Source: an uncultured Bacteroides sp.
GTDB taxonomy: Bacteria; Bacteroidota; Bacteroidia; Bacteroidales; Bacteroidaceae
DNA: 34,524 nucleotides
NCBI GenBank assembly: GCA_900766195.1
Contig: CAAFUN010000106.1
Coordinates: 1 to 34,524 of the forward strand
Direction: 5' to 3'
A model generated the notes under the pieces. It saw nothing but the letters and a program-made list of their open reading frames with translations. It searched no databases and was not told the origin of the DNA. Made by a program: the position numbers and the translations under genes. Positions 34,505 to 34,524 of this stretch are shown here, one piece after another (within the stretch, counting starts at the first letter, position 1; every line of letters starts with the position of its first letter).

Positions 34505-34524
34505 GCAATCTCAAATGAGATTGC
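34505..34524 (+). terminator. Probable terminator hairpin after the initiator tRNA (cut by the window edge)
   Basis: GCAATCTC (34505-34512) and GAGATTGC (34517-34524) form a perfect 8-bp stem with loop AAAT. A T-run would be expected beyond the window. Confidence 0.6.

Overview
The window looks like a chromosomal segment of a Bacteroides-type bacterium (Bacteroidales). The signs are promoters of the TTTG-N19-21-TAnnTTTG type, starts with little or no Shine-Dalgarno sequence, the Bacteroidota pair TamL (a lipid-anchored TamA-like barrel) and TamB, abundant lipoprotein signals, and a tRNA gene without an encoded CCA end. The species cannot be named from the sequence alone.

Positions 1-15667 (+ strand) are the distal part of a capsule or exopolysaccharide locus. 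It opens with a decayed acyltransferase tail (1-300). A tightly overlapping quartet for an unusual amino sugar follows (535-4328: DegT aminotransferase, ATP-grasp ligase, short DegT-like protein, GNAT acetyltransferase). Next come a Wzx-type flippase, glycosyltransferases of the GT2 and GT4 types, an EpsG-like Wzy polymerase, two more GT2 enzymes flanking a GT4, an SDR epimerase/reductase, and a CpsB/YwqE-like protein whose metal-binding residues appear to be lost. The region is visibly AT-rich up to about 14.0 kb. Its large gaps contain protein-like open frames without proper starts, which suggests repeated gene exchange and decay. No priming glycosyltransferase, Wza/Wzc or UpxY/UpxZ-type regulator is visible, so the 5' part of the locus probably lies to the left. 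A perfect 19-bp stem-loop (15762-15807) closes the locus against the convergent genes.

Positions 15826-29765 (- strand) are housekeeping and envelope genes. In transcription order they are a lipoprotein cyclophilin, an M16 zinc peptidase, a MATE transporter and a hybrid histidine kinase (closely packed, probably one operon), then tamB-tamL (overlapping by one base), then a sugar-phosphate nucleotidyltransferase with its own promoter. Divergent from the cyclophilin is a sigma-54-dependent NtrC-type response regulator (29967-31385), a plausible partner for the hybrid kinase. Downstream of it a small secreted Lys/Pro/Ala/Glu-rich protein is preceded by a near-consensus -24/-12 element and upstream TCCAC/GTGGA dyads, which suggests a local sigma-54 circuit.

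The right end (32153-34524) holds a - strand tetR-fabG-rluA operon and, on the + strand, an initiator tRNA-fMet with a consensus promoter and a 3' hairpin at the window edge.

Most worth a second look are the apparently dead CpsB-like protein, the four-gene amino-sugar cassette, the possible sigma-54 circuit around 31.4-31.9 kb, and the gene fossils in the polysaccharide locus.
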